Shown: positions 34,732-43,995 of the stretch, piece by piece
How positions within the stretch are numbered: the first letter of the stretch is position 1
Layout of the letters: every line of letters starts with the position of its first letter
Assembly (NCBI RefSeq): GCF_001426865.1
Contig: NZ_LMFO01000029.1
Span: forward strand, 248,001 to 312,000
Length of the DNA stretch: 64,000 bases
Source of the DNA: Paenibacillus sp. Root52
GTDB lineage: Bacteria; Bacillota; Bacilli; Paenibacillales; Paenibacillaceae
Direction: 5' to 3'
Made by a program: the position numbers and the translations under genes
The notes under the pieces: generated by a model
The model's input: the letters and a program-made list of their open reading frames with translations, nothing else
Databases searched by the model: none
Told to the model about the DNA's origin: nothing

Positions 34732-36006
34732 TTGTTGGAGACTCTTAAAATCGCGTTCTATATATTCATGATGTTCTTTGTTATTGTAGCCATTCATGAA
34801 TGGGGCCACTATTATTTTGCAAAGCGCGCTGGTATTTTGGTTCGTGAATTTGCAATTGGATTTGGTCCTAAAATGTTTTCATATAAGAAGGGTGAAACTC
34901 AGTTCACGTTCCGTCTGCTTCCTTTTGGTGGGTATGCAAGAATGGCAGGTGAAGATCCGGATACTACGGGGATTGATGTAGGACAAACGATATGTGTTAG
35001 AATTAAGGACGATAAGGTTGAGAAAATCTTCACGAGCAATCTTGAAAAGTACAAGAATGTAATCAAAGGTGAAGTTCTGCAAATAGACCTGGAAACAGCT
35101 CTTAAAATTGAACTTGATGTTGACGGCGAGCGCATGAACTATGATGTTCATCCTCAGGCTGTTATTGTAAACAAAAATGCTAGCATGCAAATCGCTCCTA
35201 AAGATCGTTGGTTTAGCAGTAAAACCGTTGGACAGCGCTCCTTAGCTATTTTTGCCGGCCCGATGATGAACTTTATTCTAGCATTTGTGTTGTTTGCAAT
35301 ATTTGTTCAAGTAAGTGGTGTTCCTGTCGAGAATCCCTCCTACATAAAAATAGCTGATGTTTCAGCAAACACGCCTGCGGAGAAGGCTGGATTCAAAGAG
35401 GGAGATATCATTAAGAGTATTAATGGTACGTCTGTTGGAATTGACCAACAACAAGTCATTGCTTCCATCTCTGAGTCGAAAGATAAGGCTATGAACTGGA
35501 CAGTGATTCGGGATGGGAAGGAACTTGACGTTTCGGTTACTCCGACTTCATTGCCTGGCCAGGAAGGTGGTAAAGTAGGGATCTCACTAGGGTTTCCTAC
35601 GAGACAAGCTGGTTTTGTAGAAACCTTCACGTTATCTGGTAAGTATACGATTGAAACATCCAAATTAATTTTCAAAGGCCTTCAACAGCTCATACAAAAC
35701 TTCGCTCTTGATGATATTGGTGGCCCAGTCAGAACCATCGAGTTAACGGGGGAGATCGCCAAATCCGGGTTGGATCGTTTATTATACTGGAGTGCAATGA
35801 TCAGTATTAATCTAGGGATTTTCAACTTGTTGCCAATTCCAGCATTGGATGGCAGCCGCCTTGTGTTTTTGGGAATTGAAGCTCTGCGAGGCAGACCGGT
35901 TGACCCGAATCGAGAAGGCATGGTTCACTTTATTGGGTTTGCGATGTTGTTTGTACTGATGCTGGCTGTAACATATAATGATATACTACGTTTAATTAAC
36001 GGATAA
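34732..36006 (+). CDS. rseP: Site-2 intramembrane metalloprotease RseP/RasP
   Basis: RasP cleaves anti-sigma factors (RsiW in B. subtilis), FtsL and signal peptide remnants within the membrane. The 424-residue protein has the zinc motif HEWGH at residues 22-26 in the first helix, a PDZ domain near 205-290 (ADVSANTPAEKAGFKEGDII) and the third zinc-ligand motif NLLPIPALDG near the C terminus. The start is TTG eight bases after AAGGAGG. Confidence 0.95.
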   Translation: MLETLKIAFYIFMMFFVIVAIHEWGHYYFAKRAGILVREFAIGFGPKMFSYKKGETQFTFRLLPFGGYARMAGEDPDTTGIDVGQTICVRIKDDKVEKIFTSNLEKYKNVIKGEVLQIDLETALKIELDVDGERMNYDVHPQAVIVNKNASMQIAPKDRWFSSKTVGQRSLAIFAGPMMNFILAFVLFAIFVQVSGVPVENPSYIKIADVSANTPAEKAGFKEGDIIKSINGTSVGIDQQQVIASISESKDKAMNWTVIRDGKELDVSVTPTSLPGQEGGKVGISLGFPTRQAGFVETFTLSGKYTIETSKLIFKGLQQLIQNFALDDIGGPVRTIELTGEIAKSGLDRLLYWSAMISINLGIFNLLPIPALDGSRLVFLGIEALRGRPVDPNREGMVHFIGFAMLFVLMLAVTYNDILRLING

Positions 36007-36014
36007 TATGGTTT

Positions 36015-36043
36015 GACTATCTTCTGGTAAGTCGAAGGTAGTC
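36015..36043 (+). other. Intergenic hairpin between rseP and proS
   Basis: GACTATCTTC (36015-36024) pairs with GAAGGTAGTC (36034-36043) with one T-G wobble and a nine-base loop. No T run follows. It lies just before the proS ribosome site and could affect translation. Confidence 0.5.
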
Positions 36044-36067
36044 GTAATGGGAGGACGCTGGAGTCTT

Positions 36068-37522
36068 ATGTCAAAGGAAAATGAAAAACAGTTTGTAACT
36101 GAAATTACACCACAGAGTGAAGATTTCTCTCGTTGGTACATTGATGTAATCAAAAAAGCAGATCTGATGGATTACTCTCCAGTTCGCGGATGTATTGTTT
36201 TTAAACCTGATGGATTTGAAATTTGGGAACATATTAAGGATGAGCTGGATCGTCGTTTCCGTGAAACGGGTCACCGGAATGCATACTTCCCAATGTTTAT
36301 TCCAGAGAGCTTTTTCCAGAAGGAAAAAGAGCACGTAGAGGGCTTTAACCCTGAATTGCCGTGGGTTACCGAGGCTGGTGGAGAGAAGTTGGAAGAGCGT
36401 CTTGCAATCCGCCCTACATCTGAGACAATTATTGGTCACATGTACTCCAAGTGGATTCAATCATATCGTGACTTGCCAGTTCTGATTAACCAGTGGGCTA
36501 ACGTTGTGCGTTGGGAGAAAAGAACGTTGCCTTTCCTTCGGACAAGCGAGTTCTTGTGGCAAGAAGGACATACTGCACATGAGACGGAAGAAGAAGCGCG
36601 CGAGGAAACGATGAAAATGCTTGAGATTTATCGTGAAGTGGTTGAAGAATACCTTGCGATTCCGGTCATAACAGGACAGAAAACAAAATCGGAGAAGTTT
36701 GCCGGTGCGGTAGACACCTTCTCAATTGAAGCAATGATGAAAGATGGACGTGCAGTGCAAGCAGGTACATCTCACTATATGGGAACGAATTTTGCAAAAG
36801 CTTTTGAAATCCAATATCTTAGCCGCAACAATGAGTTGGAGCTTGCTTACACGACGTCTTGGGGGGTAAGTACTCGTCTCATTGGTGCACTGATTATGGT
36901 GCATGGTGATGACCGTGGTCTGGTGCTGCCGCCTAAAGTAGCGCCTACTCAAGTGGTTATGATTCCGATTGGACCGCCAAAAACTCGTGATGCTGTTGTG
37001 GGCCGTGCGGATGAATTATTTGCGGAGTTGAAACAAGCTGGGGTTCGTGTCAAAATGGATGACCGTAGCGATGTACGTCCTGGTTGGAAGTTTAACGAGT
37101 ATGAGATGCGCGGTGTGCCGATTCGTCTTGAAATCGGGCCACGCGATATGGAAAACGGTGTTTGTGTTCTTGTATCTCGGATTACAGGTGAGAAGAAAGT
37201 TGTGGAGCAGGCTAACCTGGTTGAAGAAATTCAAACGATGCTGGCACAAGTTCAGTCCGATATGTTGGAGCGTGCACGTACATTTATGTCGGACAACTTC
37301 TATTCTGTAGATACATTGGATGAGATGAAAGAGTTAATGGAAAATAAACGTGGTTTCACGCTAGCAGGATGGTGCGGCTCAGAAGCGTGCGAAGATAAAG
37401 TAAGAGAAGTAACGGGCGCTACAAGCCGGAACATCCCGTTCCAGCCTGCGGAAGAAAAACATACGTGCCTGGCTTGTGGAGAAAAAGCACAACATACCGT
37501 AGTATTTGCAAGAGCCTACTAA
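36068..37522 (+). CDS. proS: Prolyl-tRNA synthetase, short archaeal/eukaryal (type 3) form
   Basis: ProRS charges tRNA-Pro. From ATG 36068 (GGAG six bases upstream) it is 484 residues, shorter than the 564-residue bacterial type in B. subtilis because the INS editing insertion is absent. Class II motifs are visible: motif 2 in RWEKRTLPFLRTSEFLWQEGHT (residues near 150-171) and motif 3 around HGDDRGLVLPPKVAP. The C-terminal domain has a probable zinc site with Cys pairs WCGSEACED and CLACG and ends in a Tyr (ARAY), as in eukaryal-like ProRS. It occupies the ordinary proS locus, between rseP and polC. Confidence 0.95.
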   Translation: MSKENEKQFVTEITPQSEDFSRWYIDVIKKADLMDYSPVRGCIVFKPDGFEIWEHIKDELDRRFRETGHRNAYFPMFIPESFFQKEKEHVEGFNPELPWVTEAGGEKLEERLAIRPTSETIIGHMYSKWIQSYRDLPVLINQWANVVRWEKRTLPFLRTSEFLWQEGHTAHETEEEAREETMKMLEIYREVVEEYLAIPVITGQKTKSEKFAGAVDTFSIEAMMKDGRAVQAGTSHYMGTNFAKAFEIQYLSRNNELELAYTTSWGVSTRLIGALIMVHGDDRGLVLPPKVAPTQVVMIPIGPPKTRDAVVGRADELFAELKQAGVRVKMDDRSDVRPGWKFNEYEMRGVPIRLEIGPRDMENGVCVLVSRITGEKKVVEQANLVEEIQTMLAQVQSDMLERARTFMSDNFYSVDTLDEMKELMENKRGFTLAGWCGSEACEDKVREVTGATSRNIPFQPAEEKHTCLACGEKAQHTVVFARAY

Positions 37523-37611
37523 GTAACACAGGCTTCGTTATATTGCATTGAAATTATGTAATCATAATTTCTTTCGATCTAGCAAAAGGATGTTTGCTGG
37601 TTAAGGTAGGA

Positions 37612-37687
37612 ATGAAAAGCTTCTGTCGGATAAAATGAGTCGGTGCCGTTCGGATCGGGGACATTTTTGATTACAGAGGCTTTTCAT
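37612..37687 (+). promoter_or_regulatory. Long imperfect palindrome in the polC leader
   Basis: ATGAAAAGCTTCTGT (37612-37626) pairs with ACAGAGGCTTTTCAT (37673-37687), a 15-bp stem with one wobble, enclosing about 46 bases that contain a smaller CCG/CGG hairpin. It lies in the proS-polC gap (37523-37715) and is not followed by T, so it is not an ordinary terminator. Confidence 0.6.
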
Positions 37688-37715
37688 GCTTTGAAGGGCA
37701 ACGAGGAGGAACATT

Positions 37716-40700
37716 ATGAGTGGATTCGAGGAGAAGAGAAAAAGATTTGAATTATTGATGAAACAGACGGATCTTCCAGCGGGGCTCGTTGAGCCATATT
37801 TTATGGATGGTTGGATTGAACAGGTGGAAACAAGCCGTAGTAATCGAGACTGGACTATTTTAATTGCTAAGGATACCTTGGTGCCTGCTCCGATCTACCG
37901 CACATTCTGCCTGCATATTCAGGAGAAAATGAACCATATTGCCAAAATTTCATTTGTCTTTAAATATAGTGATGCTGTCTTGTCTACAGATATTGTAAGT
38001 GAGTACTGGAATTTGTTCCATGAATGGGTTGCTCGTGAAATCCCATCGGTTAATGGCTGGTTGCGCCGCACCAAATTTGAATGTGAAGCGGACTTACTGC
38101 AATTAACTATGAGTGATGCAACATCGATGGAGCTTGCAAAGAAGAAGCAAATTGATCAGGCGATTACACGTTTTTATGAGACGTATTTCCATACATCTCT
38201 GAAAGTTAAAATGCAAGTGGGTCAGATGGAAAGCAACAAAGAGGCATTAGAGCAGTTCCAGCTTAAAAAACAGGAAGAAGAGCGTCAGGTCATTGAGAAG
38301 ATGATGAGTGAGGTAGAGCCTGAGATGCCTGAAGAAGAAGAGCAAGGGGATGTCCGTCTGCAGATGGGATATGACATTAAGGAACCCGCTGTTCCGATGC
38401 AGGAAATTCAAGATGAAGAGAAGAAGGTCACCTTGCAAGGGACGATTTTTGGACTGGATCGTAAGGAATTGCGTAATGGTAACACGTTGTTTACCTTCTA
38501 TCTTACAGACTTTACGGATTCCATGCAGATGAAAATGTTTGCGAAAACAAAAGAAGATGTCCGAATTCTTAGTTTGCTAGCGAATGGGAAATGGGTGAAA
38601 GTGCGTGGTCGTGTTGAATATGACCGCTTCATGCAGATCCCTGAACTTGCTATGATTCCTTCAGACTTGGTTGAAGTAAAGGCACCGCCATCTCGCAAGG
38701 ATAAAGCTACCGAGAAACGGGTGGAATTCCATTTGCACTCTACCATGAGTACGATGGATGCAGTGACCTCTATTGATAAGTATGTAAAAACTGCAGCAGA
38801 GTGGGGACATAAAGCCATTGCTGTGAGTGATCATGGTGGTGTTCAAGTATACCCGGAGGCAGCAAAAGCAGCTAAGAAAAACGGGATTAAGATGATCTAT
38901 GGGCTAGAAGCCAACGTGGTGAATGATTCCGTGGCCGTCGTTTTGAATCCTCAGCCATTGGATCTCAAAGCCACAACGTATATCGTTTTTGATATTGAGA
39001 CCACCGGTCTGTCTGTAACGCAGAATAAAATCATCGAGATTGCAGCAGTAAAGATAGAGGATGGCAAAGAGATTGATCGTTTTGCTACGTTTGTGAACCC
39101 ACACGAACGAATTCCATATAACATTCAGCAATTGACCAACATCAATGATGATATGGTGAAAGACGCTCCAGAACTTGAACCTGTCATTCAAGACTTTGTG
39201 AAATTTGCAGGGGATGGCGTGTTGGTCGCTCATAACGCACGTTTTGATATGGGCTTCATTCAAGCTTCGTTAAAACAATTAGGTATGCCTGAGTTAACGA
39301 ATCCTGTGCTTGATACGCTGGAACTAGCAAGATTGCTCTACCCAAAAATGAAAAACCATCGTCTTAATACACTCGCAGACAAATATAAAGTGGCTCTAGA
39401 GAGCCATCACCGAGCGATTGACGATACGATTGCGCTCGCAGGTATTCTCAATGGGTTGGTACATGATGCAGCTCAGCTAAAAGGGCTAACGATGCTTGAT
39501 CGTCTGAATGATTATGTTGGTGTCGATCTATCGAATACGCGTCCATTCCATTGCGGAATCTATGCACTGAATGATATTGGTAAGAAAAATCTCTATAAAT
39601 TGGTTTCTCTTTCACATACGGAGCATTTTAAACGAGTGCCCTGCATTCCTAAATCGAAACTAGTCAATTTACGTGAAGGTCTGATTATCTTGTCTGGCTG
39701 TGAAAAAGGTGAGTTCTTCGAAGCGGTGCTGAATAAATCGCTCGAAGAAGCTGAGGAGATTGCAGAGTTTTATGACATTCTCGAGATTCAACCACTGACG
39801 ATGTATATGCATTTGGTTGATAAAGGGCTGGTTGCGACCCCAGAAGAGATCAAAACAGCGATACAGAAAGTCATTAATATTGGTGCGAAACTGGAGAAAC
39901 CGGTTGTAGCGACGGGCAATGTTCACTATTTGGAACCACGCGACAAGCTATATCGGGATATTACAATTCACGGTATTACAGGTTTTAGCCCGTTGAAAGA
40001 TCAGCGGAAGCCCGATGCCCATCTGAGAACAACGGATGAAATGCTGGAAGAGTTCCAATTCTTAGGTCAAGATAAGGCGTACGAGGTTGTTGTGACCAAT
40101 ACCATTGAACTTGCTGACCGGTTTGAGGAGATCAAGTTGTTCCCGGATAAGCTGTTTACTCCAATTCTGGAAGGTGCAGACGAAGAAATTCGTAACACCT
40201 GCTATAATACGGCCAAGTCAATCTATGGAGAGGATCTACCAGAGGTCATTATCGCACGATTGGAAAAAGAACTGATTCCGATTATTAAATACGGTTTTTC
40301 TGCCAACTACCTCATATCCGAACGGCTGGTTAAAAAGTCGAACCAAGATGGTTATCTTGTAGGATCTCGGGGCTCGGTCGGTTCATCGGTTGTTGCTACG
40401 TTTCTTGGCATCTCTGAGGTTAATCCATTACCTGCGCACTATATCTGTGTTAATTCCGAATGTAAACATAGTGAATGGTTCCTTGACGGTAGTGTTCGGA
40501 GCGGGTTTGACCTTCCTGCGAAGGAGTGTCCGGATTGTGGAAACACCCTGAAGGGTGAAGGTCAAGATATCCCGTTTGAGACTTTCCTTGGATTTAAAGG
40601 GGATAAGGTTCCCGATATCGATTTGAACTTCTCAGGTGATTACCAGCCTCATGCCCATAACTATACCAAGGTACTATTTAGTGAGAAGAGTGTATTCCGT

Positions 40701-42035
40701 GCCGGAACCATCGGTACCGTAGCTGAGAAAACTGCATTTGGATTTGCCAAGAAATACGAGGAAGAGCATCATAAAAAGTGGCGCGGAGCCGAACTGAATC
40801 GGTTAGCTTCAGGATGTACGGGCGTAAAACGGAGTACTGGACAGCATCCCGGCGGGATCGTCGTCGTACCAGATTACATTGAAGTAGAAGATGTAACCCC
40901 AGTACAATACCCGGCAGATGATGTTACCGCAGAGTGGAAAACGACGCACTTTGACTATCATGCTTTTGAAGAAAATCTGTTGAAACTCGATATCTTAGGA
41001 CACGATGATCCGACAATGATGCGGATGCTGCAGGATTTGACAGGAATCGATCCAACGACAATTCCTATGAATGATCCGAAAGTCATGAGTATGTTCAACT
41101 CTACAGAAGCTCTTGGTGTAACGCCTGAACTGATTCGTTCTCCTGTTGCCACATTTGGAGTACCGGAGATGGGAACAAAATTTGTGCGTCAGATGTTAAT
41201 TGAATCCCAGCCAACGTCGTTTGCCGATTTACTGCAGATTTCTGGTCTGTCTCACGGAACAGGAGTGTGGTTAGGTAACGCACAGGATCTGATCAAAAAC
41301 GGAACATGTAACATCAAAACCGTAATTGGTTGTCGGGATGATATCATGCTATTCCTTATTTATAAAGCTGGAATGGATGCAAGTTTGGCATTTAAAATTA
41401 CGGAAAGTGTACGTAAGGGTAGAGGTTTGCCACAAGAATGGATTGATGAGATGAAAAATTGCAAAGTACCGCAATGGTATATTGATTCTTGTCTTAAGAT
41501 CCAGTACATGTTCCCTAAAGCCCACGCGGCTGCTTATGTTATTTCCGCAGTTCGTACTGCGTTCTTCAAGCTTTATCACCCAATCGAATATTATGCAACA
41601 TACTTCACAGTACGTGCAGATGAGTTTGACATTGGACTAGTATGTCAGGGGTATGAAGCGATCTATAAGAAGATCGTAGAAATCGAACAATTAGGCTTCC
41701 AAGCACCACCAAAAGAAAAAAACATGCTACCAATCCTCGAAATGGCGCTGGAGATGACGGCTCGTGGATTCTCTCTGAAGCCGATCGACCTTTATCGTTC
41801 TGAAGCAACTAAGTTTATCGTAGATGGAACCTCATTGGTTCCTCCATTTTCCGCTTTGGCTGGAATTGGTGACAATGCTGCGCGTAATATCGCAGGTGCC
41901 AGAGAACATGGTGAGTTCCTGTCGATTGAGGACTTCCAGCAGAAGTCTAAGGCGTCTAAAACGATTGTAGAGCTACTGTCGAATATGGGGTGTTTCCGGG
42001 GGCTTCCCGAGAGTAATCAACTATCTCTTTTCTAA
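37716..42035 (+). CDS. polC: DNA polymerase III alpha subunit, Gram-positive PolC
   Basis: PolC is the main replicative polymerase of low-GC Gram-positive bacteria. The 1439-residue protein shows the PolC order: N-terminal domains, an OB fold near residues 235-330, a PHP domain from about 337 (EFHLHSTMSTMD), an inserted DEDDh proofreading exonuclease (FDIETTG near 425, HNARFD near 506), a zinc site (CVNSECKHS, CPDCG near 911-945), palm catalytic residues in VPDIDLNFSGD near 965, and fingers (FPKAHAAAY). The full proofreading motifs are intact. The start has GAGGAGGAAC. Confidence 0.98.
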   Translation: MSGFEEKRKRFELLMKQTDLPAGLVEPYFMDGWIEQVETSRSNRDWTILIAKDTLVPAPIYRTFCLHIQEKMNHIAKISFVFKYSDAVLSTDIVSEYWNLFHEWVAREIPSVNGWLRRTKFECEADLLQLTMSDATSMELAKKKQIDQAITRFYETYFHTSLKVKMQVGQMESNKEALEQFQLKKQEEERQVIEKMMSEVEPEMPEEEEQGDVRLQMGYDIKEPAVPMQEIQDEEKKVTLQGTIFGLDRKELRNGNTLFTFYLTDFTDSMQMKMFAKTKEDVRILSLLANGKWVKVRGRVEYDRFMQIPELAMIPSDLVEVKAPPSRKDKATEKRVEFHLHSTMSTMDAVTSIDKYVKTAAEWGHKAIAVSDHGGVQVYPEAAKAAKKNGIKMIYGLEANVVNDSVAVVLNPQPLDLKATTYIVFDIETTGLSVTQNKIIEIAAVKIEDGKEIDRFATFVNPHERIPYNIQQLTNINDDMVKDAPELEPVIQDFVKFAGDGVLVAHNARFDMGFIQASLKQLGMPELTNPVLDTLELARLLYPKMKNHRLNTLADKYKVALESHHRAIDDTIALAGILNGLVHDAAQLKGLTMLDRLNDYVGVDLSNTRPFHCGIYALNDIGKKNLYKLVSLSHTEHFKRVPCIPKSKLVNLREGLIILSGCEKGEFFEAVLNKSLEEAEEIAEFYDILEIQPLTMYMHLVDKGLVATPEEIKTAIQKVINIGAKLEKPVVATGNVHYLEPRDKLYRDITIHGITGFSPLKDQRKPDAHLRTTDEMLEEFQFLGQDKAYEVVVTNTIELADRFEEIKLFPDKLFTPILEGADEEIRNTCYNTAKSIYGEDLPEVIIARLEKELIPIIKYGFSANYLISERLVKKSNQDGYLVGSRGSVGSSVVATFLGISEVNPLPAHYICVNSECKHSEWFLDGSVRSGFDLPAKECPDCGNTLKGEGQDIPFETFLGFKGDKVPDIDLNFSGDYQPHAHNYTKVLFSEKSVFRAGTIGTVAEKTAFGFAKKYEEEHHKKWRGAELNRLASGCTGVKRSTGQHPGGIVVVPDYIEVEDVTPVQYPADDVTAEWKTTHFDYHAFEENLLKLDILGHDDPTMMRMLQDLTGIDPTTIPMNDPKVMSMFNSTEALGVTPELIRSPVATFGVPEMGTKFVRQMLIESQPTSFADLLQISGLSHGTGVWLGNAQDLIKNGTCNIKTVIGCRDDIMLFLIYKAGMDASLAFKITESVRKGRGLPQEWIDEMKNCKVPQWYIDSCLKIQYMFPKAHAAAYVISAVRTAFFKLYHPIEYYATYFTVRADEFDIGLVCQGYEAIYKKIVEIEQLGFQAPPKEKNMLPILEMALEMTARGFSLKPIDLYRSEATKFIVDGTSLVPPFSALAGIGDNAARNIAGAREHGEFLSIEDFQQKSKASKTIVELLSNMGCFRGLPESNQLSLF

Positions 42036-42120
42036 TGTAACTCTTACTGGGAAAGCATGGTTGAAGTCAACTCGTAATTTTTTCTTCATTAGTGTGTAAA
42101 TTGCCTTAAAGATCGCTTAC

Positions 42121-42149
42121 TTGTCACTATTACCAGACTATGTTATAAT
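42121..42149 (+). promoter_or_regulatory. Sigma-A promoter of the rimP-nusA-infB operon
   Basis: TTGTCA (42121-42126), 17 bases, TATAAT (42144-42149) preceded by TG (extended -10). It is the strongest promoter match in the window. The leader to rimP would be about 130 bases. Confidence 0.9.
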
Positions 42150-42181
42150 TTCTGAAGTGAACGAGATAGTACGAATTTCTG

Positions 42182-42203
42182 AAGAGTGGGGAAACCCACT
42201 CTT
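42182..42203 (+). promoter_or_regulatory. GNRA-capped hairpin in the rimP leader
   Basis: AAGAGTGGG (42182-42190), GAAA tetraloop, CCCACTCTT (42195-42203): a perfect nine-base-pair stem about 30 bases downstream of the promoter. A GNRA loop suggests a stable RNA fold or protein contact. NusA or S-protein feedback is possible but not shown. Confidence 0.65.
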
Positions 42204-42287
42204 TAGTCTTTGGTATACAAGAATCTTGGGTATTTAATCATCTGCCAGCGATGATGCTGGTTTAACCTAAGTTGGAGGTTATCGGTT

Positions 42288-42749
42288 TTGAGCACAACGA
42301 ACATTAAAGATACCGTGGAAGAAATGATCCAACCCTACTTGAATGAACAAGGCTTCGAGCTGGTTGACATCGAATACGTCAAAGAAGGCAGCAACTGGTT
42401 TTTACGGGTGTATGTCGACAAAGAAGGTGGCATCGACATCGACGATTGCGTCTTGATCAGCGAAAAGTTGAGCGCCAAGCTGGATGAGAACGATCCGATT
42501 CCTACCGTCTATTTCCTTGAAGTGTCTTCTCCCGGTGCGGAACGTCCACTGAAAAAAGCAGAGGATGTTGCCAAATCCGTAGGCAAAAATGTGTTTGTAA
42601 CAACCTACGAGCCGGTGAATGGATTGAAGGAATTTGAAGGTAAGTTACTTTCCTTTGATGACGGAACACTCGTGATCGAAGCAGGCAAGAAACAGCATAC
42701 CGTTTCTTATGAAAAGGTTGCCAGTGCGCGCCTAGCTATTTTGTTTTAA
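42288..42749 (+). CDS. rimP: Ribosome maturation factor RimP
   Basis: RimP helps 30S subunit assembly. The 153-residue protein (YlxS/DUF150) has FELVDIEYVKEGSNWFLRVYVDKEGGI near the N terminus (residues about 23-49) and the conserved YFLEVSSPGAERPL. The start is TTG with GGAGGT upstream. It heads the nusA operon. Confidence 0.96.
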   Translation: MSTTNIKDTVEEMIQPYLNEQGFELVDIEYVKEGSNWFLRVYVDKEGGIDIDDCVLISEKLSAKLDENDPIPTVYFLEVSSPGAERPLKKAEDVAKSVGKNVFVTTYEPVNGLKEFEGKLLSFDDGTLVIEAGKKQHTVSYEKVASARLAILF

Positions 42750-42781
42750 GTGCCTTGTTCACTTTATTAATGAAAAAGACA

Positions 42782-42845
42782 CATCTCACGATAACGGCAA
42801 GGTGCTCAGGAGTTCAGAGCCTTTCGCCGTTTTACGTATGAGATG
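42782..42845 (+). other. Extended hairpin between rimP and nusA
   Basis: CATCTCA (42782-42788) pairs with TGAGATG (42839-42845); inside, AACGGC (42793-42798) pairs with GCCGTT (42826-42831), and AAGG..CTC pairs with GAG..CTT. The result is a 64-base interrupted stem-loop ending 27 bases before the nusA ATG. No T run follows, so it is more likely a processing or regulatory element than a terminator. Confidence 0.6.
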
Positions 42846-42872
42846 CCATGTTTGAAAGGGGGATCAACAGTC

Positions 42873-43970
42873 ATGAGTATGGATTTTATTGAAGCAATGA
42901 ATGAGTTGGAGCGTGAAAAAGGGATTAGTAAGGATGTGCTGTTTGAAGCGATCGAGGCAGCCCTGATCTCCAGCTACAAGCGGAATTTCAACACCGCTCA
43001 GAACGTGCGTGTTGATATGAACCGCAATACTGGGGTTATCCTGGTATATGCTCGTAAACTGATCGTGGAGGAAGTCCTGGATTCACGTACTGAAATTTCA
43101 TTGCCTGCTGCACGAGAAATCAACCCACACTTCCAGCTGGAAGATATTGCGGAGATCGAAGTAACGCCGCGCGATTTTGGCCGTATCGCCGCACAAACTG
43201 CCAAACAGGTAGTGACCCAGCGGATTCGTGAAGCTGAACGTGGCCTGATCTACAACGCTTTCGTTGATAAGGAAGAGGATATCGTTACGGGAGTAGTGCA
43301 GCGTCAGGATTTGCGCAATATCTACATCGATCTGGGCAAAATCGAAGCGGCTTTACCGCTGACCGAATTGATGCCGAATGAGAAATTTGTTCATGGTGAT
43401 CGTATCAAAGCCTACATCACTAAGGTCGAGAATACGACCAAAGGGCCACAAATCATTTTGTCCCGTACACACCCGGGCTTGTTGAAACGCCTCTTTGAAC
43501 TGGAAGTTCCTGAAATTTTCGACGGTGTAGTTGAGATTAGATCCGTTGCCCGTGAAGCTGGCTTCCGCTCCAAAATTGCTGTGCATTCCCGTAATGAGGA
43601 AGTAGATCCAGTTGGATCTTGCGTAGGTCCTAGAGGGATGCGCGTGCAGACCATTGTGGGTGAGCTGCGCGGTGAAAAAATTGACATCGTTCGTTTCTCC
43701 GATCAGGTGGACGAATATGTGGCTAATGCACTGAGTCCTTCCAAGGTGTTGGAAGTTCAAGTGTTTGAGGAAGAAAAGATGGCTCGGGTTATCGTTCCTG
43801 ACTATCAACTTTCCCTCGCTATCGGGATCAAAGGTCAAAATGCCCGATTGGCAGCCAAGCTGACCGGCTGGAAAATCGACATTAAGAGCGAGAGCCAGGC
43901 GGAACAGGAATTCGGCAGAGAAAAAGATTCTTCTTCGGAAATGCATCAAGATTCCGTCTCCGTCGACTAA
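42873..43970 (+). CDS. nusA: Transcription termination/antitermination factor NusA
   Basis: NusA binds RNA polymerase and controls pausing and termination. From ATG 42873 it is 365 residues (MSMDFIEAMNELEREKG), matching B. subtilis NusA length (371). Domain order: N-terminal domain, S1 (DIVTGVVQRQDLRNIYIDLG), KH1 (VDPVGSCVGPRGMRVQTIV) and KH2 (LAIGIKGQNARLAAKLTGWKIDI, residues near 313-335). The enterobacterial acidic repeats are absent, as usual in Bacilli. The longer frame from 42843 lacks a ribosome site. Confidence 0.97.
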   Translation: MSMDFIEAMNELEREKGISKDVLFEAIEAALISSYKRNFNTAQNVRVDMNRNTGVILVYARKLIVEEVLDSRTEISLPAAREINPHFQLEDIAEIEVTPRDFGRIAAQTAKQVVTQRIREAERGLIYNAFVDKEEDIVTGVVQRQDLRNIYIDLGKIEAALPLTELMPNEKFVHGDRIKAYITKVENTTKGPQIILSRTHPGLLKRLFELEVPEIFDGVVEIRSVAREAGFRSKIAVHSRNEEVDPVGSCVGPRGMRVQTIVGELRGEKIDIVRFSDQVDEYVANALSPSKVLEVQVFEEEKMARVIVPDYQLSLAIGIKGQNARLAAKLTGWKIDIKSESQAEQEFGREKDSSSEMHQDSVSVD

Positions 43971-43995
43971 AGTAAAGCACGGGGGGCGTTAACGT

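Noticed and set aside
37637..37646. GAGTCGGTGC matches the 3' end of the S. pyogenes tracrRNA/sgRNA
   Set aside because: It is only a ten-base match inside the polC leader palindrome. No anti-repeat, repeat array or cas gene is present.
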